This document shows positions 61,520-64,000 of a DNA stretch of 64,000 nt, in pieces. Within the stretch, counting starts at the first letter, position 1, and each line of letters starts with the position of its first letter. The position numbers and the translations under genes were made by a program. This DNA comes from Mesorhizobium sp. M1D.F.Ca.ET.043.01.1.1 (GTDB lineage Bacteria > Pseudomonadota > Alphaproteobacteria > Rhizobiales > Rhizobiaceae), in assembly GCF_003952385.1 (NCBI RefSeq), contig NZ_CP034444.1, positions 7,063,367-7,127,366 on the forward strand. Direction: 5' to 3'. The notes under the pieces were generated by a model. It searched no databases, was not told the origin of the DNA, and was given only the letters and a program-made list of their open reading frames with translations.

Positions 61520-61678
61520 TCACGCTATTGCGACAAGACTGTTCGATTCGAGTTGAATAGGAATTTCACCGTTCATGATCGCGACTAACACCCTGGCCCG
61601 TCCTGTCGAATCAAGTCGGTCAAGGCGACCTATCAGCTCGGCGAAAGGCCTGATAGAATCGAACCGAGGATCCCAGCT
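61520..61678 (-). pseudogene. C-terminal fragment of the nusG-like gene (copy 1 of duplication)
   Basis: The - strand of copy 1 encodes PFAELIGRLDRLDS and ARVLVAIMNGEIPIQLESN up to a TGA at 61520, the KOW-type C-terminus of a NusG/RfaH-like protein. Upstream of the GGATCC at 61669 the reading frame enters unrelated sequence belonging to copy 2. So this is a tail without a body, most likely created by duplicated assembly ends. Confidence 0.7.
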
Positions 61679-61682
61679 GCGC

Positions 61683-62138
61683 CACGCGGCAATAACGCCT
61701 TTGAGTCGGTTTTGGACAGAGCCGTGACGGCGCTGCCGGCCGCTTTGGGTCGACAAGTCTTGGATCGGTGTCTGACAGAATGAACAGGTTGTGGCGGTCG
61801 CCGCGCTACGGTGCCGCATGGAGCGGCACAAATGTTTTACTTAGGCGCGCAACTCGCCCCAGTGGCGCGCAAATCCACAGCAACTGTGCCAGGTCACGGC
61901 TACCGCACTCCCGGGTGAAACCGGAATTCTTCATGCGTAACAAAGTGGACGCGCAATCGAGCAATAATGCGCTTAGATCACGCTATTGCGACAAGACTGT
62001 TCGATTCGAGTTGAATAGGAATTTCACCGTTCATGATCGCGACTAACACCCTGGCCCGTCCTGTCGAATCAAGTCGGTCAAGGCGACCTATCAGCTCGGC
62101 GAAAGGGCCTGATAGAATTCGAACCGAGGATCCCAGCT
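61683..62138. repeat. Tandem duplication, copy 2 (about 456 bp)
   Basis: Copy 2 begins four bases after copy 1 ends. Its first 138 bases are a deletion-rich version of the first 175 bases of copy 1; the rest is almost identical. It continues without a break into the body of the nusG-like gene. The ops-like GCGGTAGC is repeated here at 61899-61906. Confidence 0.85.
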
Positions 62139-62538
62139 TGAGACCGCACTGAATCAAGCAGACCGTCCTTGCCAGTCAACGCGATGAACCGCTCGACCAA
62201 GCCGGAAGGAACTGGCGAGGGTCTATCCCCCGCATGATCAACGAGCGAACGCCGATAGTTGCGTTCACTGCGCGCCAGCGTTGCTGTGTTACGTCCAAAG
62301 CAACAAACATATACCCCGGGAAATACGCTGCTGTGCGTGTGTAAGTCCGCCGGGCATGACGAACAGTTTTTACCGCGCGCGGCACGAACGACGTAAATCC
62401 CTGCCTTTGAAGATGTTGTTCCGCGATATTTTCTCTGCCAGCAAATACGCCAGCTGCATACCAACGCACACCAACGGGCGCGGCGACGAAGTCCTGCAAC
62501 GCTCCGTCTCTTGTGACATGGAATCCCGGATTAGTCAT
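61978..62538 (-). pseudogene. NusG/RfaH-like transcription antiterminator, frameshifted in this sequence
   Basis: From ATG 62538 the frame encodes an NGN domain: VRWYAAGVFAGRENIAEQHL, FTSFVPRAVKTVRHARR and YFPGYMFVALD. Near 62235 it leaves this frame; the protein continues one frame over as RPSPVPSGLVERFIALTGKD, then shifts again near 62120 to PFAELIGRLDRLDSTGR and NGEIPIQLESN, ending at TGA 61978. Adding one G to a run of five, and using copy 1 and copy 2 bases for the second site, restores one open frame. The gene is at the head of the 27-kb polysaccharide locus on the same strand, the place expected for an operon-specific antiterminator. The frameshifts may be sequencing errors. Confidence 0.72.
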
Positions 62539-63410
62539 AGCGGCACTTTCGGTTTACCTTATGCGCCGAGCAAGTGATTCATATTGCGTTGATCTAACTC
62601 CAATGGAAATATTTTTTCCAAGGTGTTTTGCGCGCCTGACGCTGCACGATACTTTCTAGCGCAGGAGTGTGAATTACGTGTCACTAATATTGCTCCTGAC
62701 CGCCTTGCCTGACTTTTACACAGCACATACGTTACTCGCGGTGCATGCCGCGCGTTTGCACTTTGCTTAGTGATTTCATTGGTACGTAAGGTTGTGTGGC
62801 CTGCAGCGTCCATTGTGTCCAGGTTGCGGACCCATATGATGCTTACCGGCGAAAAGCAAGCCGTGAGTTGGACTGCCGCGATCGGTATAATCGATTAAAT
62901 ATCATGCTCATTGGGCCAGACGGGAGGCGGAATGGCCGTGAATTTCACCCGGTGCAGATGCTTTGACGTTTCCACAAACCCTTGGCTCTGCATAATTAAT
63001 TAACCGCAGTTGTTTGAGCATTGCCGCCGTCCGTGGCCAAATGACGCGGTCTGTTTTTGCTGTTCTTCGGTTGGGCCAGATGGACGGGGCGAGACTCGGA
63101 CTAAACAGCATCTTGGCGTGGCTCGTCGGCCACGCTTGTGGTCTTGTCTTTGCGTAATTGGGAACTGGCGCGCCGTCGTCACGCAGCTGTCAGATTGGCG
63201 ACTTAATGAGTTCTCTCGCTTTGGGATCGGCATTTTTTGGTGTAGCTACGTGATGAGAGTATTACTGTTGCGTTTGGCACTGCCGTTGAACAGTTGGCCC
63301 ATTTGCGTTGCTAATATGTTTGGATGTTGATGCTTTGAGCTGTGGCTTGCTTTCTGTAGTTTTGTGAAGTAGTTCAGGATGCTGTAGTGACCCTTGGGAG
63401 AACTGTCGGG
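62539..63410. promoter_or_regulatory. Long gene-free region between the polysaccharide locus and glmS
   Basis: About 0.87 kb without a convincing gene; the open frames here lack protein character. It is AT-rich between about 62560 and 63010, with a TAATCGATTA palindrome at 62888-62897 and TTAATTAA near 62995. It must hold the promoter and leader of the polysaccharide operon (- strand) and the promoter of glmS (+ strand). The AT-rich part is a further candidate MucR target. Confidence 0.45.
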
Positions 63411-64000
63411 ATGTGTGGCATCGTTGGAATTGTTGGGCAATCGCAGGTCGCGCCGCTCATTGTCGATGCCCTGAAGCGGCTGGAATATCGCGGCTACGAC
63501 TCTGCCGGCGTCGCCACCATCGAGGAGGGCGAACTCGGACGTCGCCGCGCCGAAGGCAAGCTCGTCAATCTCGAACGCCGACTGCAGGAAGAGCCGCTCG
63601 AGGGCACGATCGGCATCGGCCACACGCGCTGGGCCACCCATGGCATGCCGAACGAGATCAACGCGCATCCGCATTTTTCCGACGGCGTCGCCATCGTCCA
63701 CAACGGCATTATCGAGAATTTCGCCGAGCTGCGCGACGAACTCACCCGCGACGGCTATGGCTTTTCCTCGCAGACCGACACCGAGGTCGTCGCGCATCTG
63801 GTGGCGCGCGAACTCGCCAAGGGGCTGAAGCCGGTCGAGGCCGCGCATGCGGCGCTTAAGCGGCTGTCCGGCGCCTTCGCGCTGGCAATCATGTTCAAGG
63901 GCGACGAGGACCTGATCGTCGGCGCCCGCAACGGCCCGCCATTGGCCGTCGGCCATGGCGACGGCGAAATGTTCCTGGGCTCGGACGCGATTGCGCTGGC
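63411..64000 (+). CDS. glmS: Glutamine-fructose-6-phosphate aminotransferase, N-terminal part (runs off the window)
   Basis: The protein begins MCGIVGIVGQSQVAPLIVDA, with Cys2 as the nucleophile of the class II glutaminase domain, and continues with LEYRGYDSAGVA, GIGHTRWATHG, AHPHFSDGVAIVHNGIIEN and QTDTEVVAHL, all as in GlmS. About 196 residues are seen before the window ends; the sugar-isomerase domains must follow. It makes glucosamine-6-phosphate, the precursor of UDP-GlcNAc, which is the starting compound for both the L-sugar and pseudaminic acid pathways next door. ATG 63411 is preceded by GGGAG about 12 bases upstream. Confidence 0.93.
   Translation, partial: MCGIVGIVGQSQVAPLIVDALKRLEYRGYDSAGVATIEEGELGRRRAEGKLVNLERRLQEEPLEGTIGIGHTRWATHGMPNEINAHPHFSDGVAIVHNGIIENFAELRDELTRDGYGFSSQTDTEVVAHLVARELAKGLKPVEAAHAALKRLSGAFALAIMFKGDEDLIVGARNGPPLAVGHGDGEMFLGSDAIAL

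Larger units (their letters stand above)
61186..61678. repeat. Tandem duplication, copy 1 (about 493 bp)
   Basis: Copy 1 runs from CACGCGGCAATAACG at 61186 to CCCAGCT at 61678. The same order of sequence recurs at 61683-62138. The first 175 bases correspond to only 138 bases in copy 2, with many short deletions there and few substitutions. The remaining 318 bases differ by four small indels, of one or two bases each. Copy 1 lies next to the glycosylphosphotransferase gene and ends at the junction inside the nusG-like gene. See the findings for the interpretation. Confidence 0.85.

Noticed and set aside
61540..61570. tRNA-like T-loop sequence GTTCGATTC in both copies of the duplication
   Set aside because: No acceptor stem or anticodon arm can be built around it; it lies in the coding end of the nusG-like gene.
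63246..63956. 236-codon - strand open frame opposite glmS
   Set aside because: glmS on the + strand has all its motifs; the antisense frame is a shadow.

Overview
The window looks like chromosomal DNA of an alphaproteobacterial rhizobium, most plausibly Mesorhizobium or a close relative. The basis is the GC-rich coding, a Ros/MucR-type regulator, a phasin, rhizobial-type sugar ABC transporters, and a large exopolysaccharide locus next to glmS. The species call is inference from protein style; no database search was possible. No tRNA, rRNA or CRISPR array was seen.

Region 1 (about 0.3-13.6 kb, all + strand) is a catabolic island. It holds a three-gene sugar-type ABC importer, a nitrilase, a GntR/FCD regulator, a VOC-fold protein, three short-chain dehydrogenases, a fused E1 alpha-beta and an E2 of a 2-oxoacid/acetoin-type dehydrogenase complex, and a shikimate-dehydrogenase-like protein with altered substrate-binding residues. 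The substrate is unknown. The combination of a sugar importer with a nitrilase is unusual.

Region 2 (14-25.6 kb) is a second island, probably for a sugar acid. It holds a four-gene ABC importer, an MR/MLE-family enolase-superfamily enzyme, a 5-dehydro-4-deoxyglucarate dehydratase homologue, an aldehyde dehydrogenase, a GMC oxidoreductase, a 6-phosphogluconate-dehydrogenase-like protein and a GntR/FCD regulator. Two near-identical 16-bp palindromic sites lie in its two divergent promoter regions and look like the regulator's operators. An IS6-type transposase remnant separates regions 1 and 2.

Region 3 (25.6-35 kb) is mixed: an IS701-type transposase, a small hypothetical protein, a MucR-type regulator with a modified zinc-finger motif, a sulfonate-type ABC importer with an FMN-dependent monooxygenase, a 60-residue basic protein and a phasin.

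Region 4 (35-62.5 kb, almost all - strand) is a Wzx/Wzy-type surface polysaccharide locus, transcribed from about 62.5 kb down to 35 kb. It starts with a NusG/RfaH-like antiterminator gene, broken in this sequence. Next come the initiating polyprenyl glycosylphosphotransferase and the flippase, then a pseudaminic acid cassette (pseC, pseF, pseG, pseH, pseI) without pseB. These are followed by three candidate transferases, an FnlA/CapE-type dehydratase with reductase and 2-epimerase for an L-configured 2-acetamido-2,6-dideoxy sugar, two O-antigen polymerase/ligase-like proteins, a tyrosine phosphatase, a Wza-like exporter, a BY-kinase and a secreted beta-helix protein. The FnlA-type dehydratase could also supply the missing PseB intermediate, which would couple the two sugar pathways.

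The segment 61186-62138 is an imperfect tandem duplication of about 0.46-0.49 kb across the end of the nusG-like gene. The second copy begins with a deletion-rich stretch, and the frameshifts can be repaired by combining the two copies. The most likely cause is an unmerged contig overlap. The window ends inside glmS (+ strand, from 63411).
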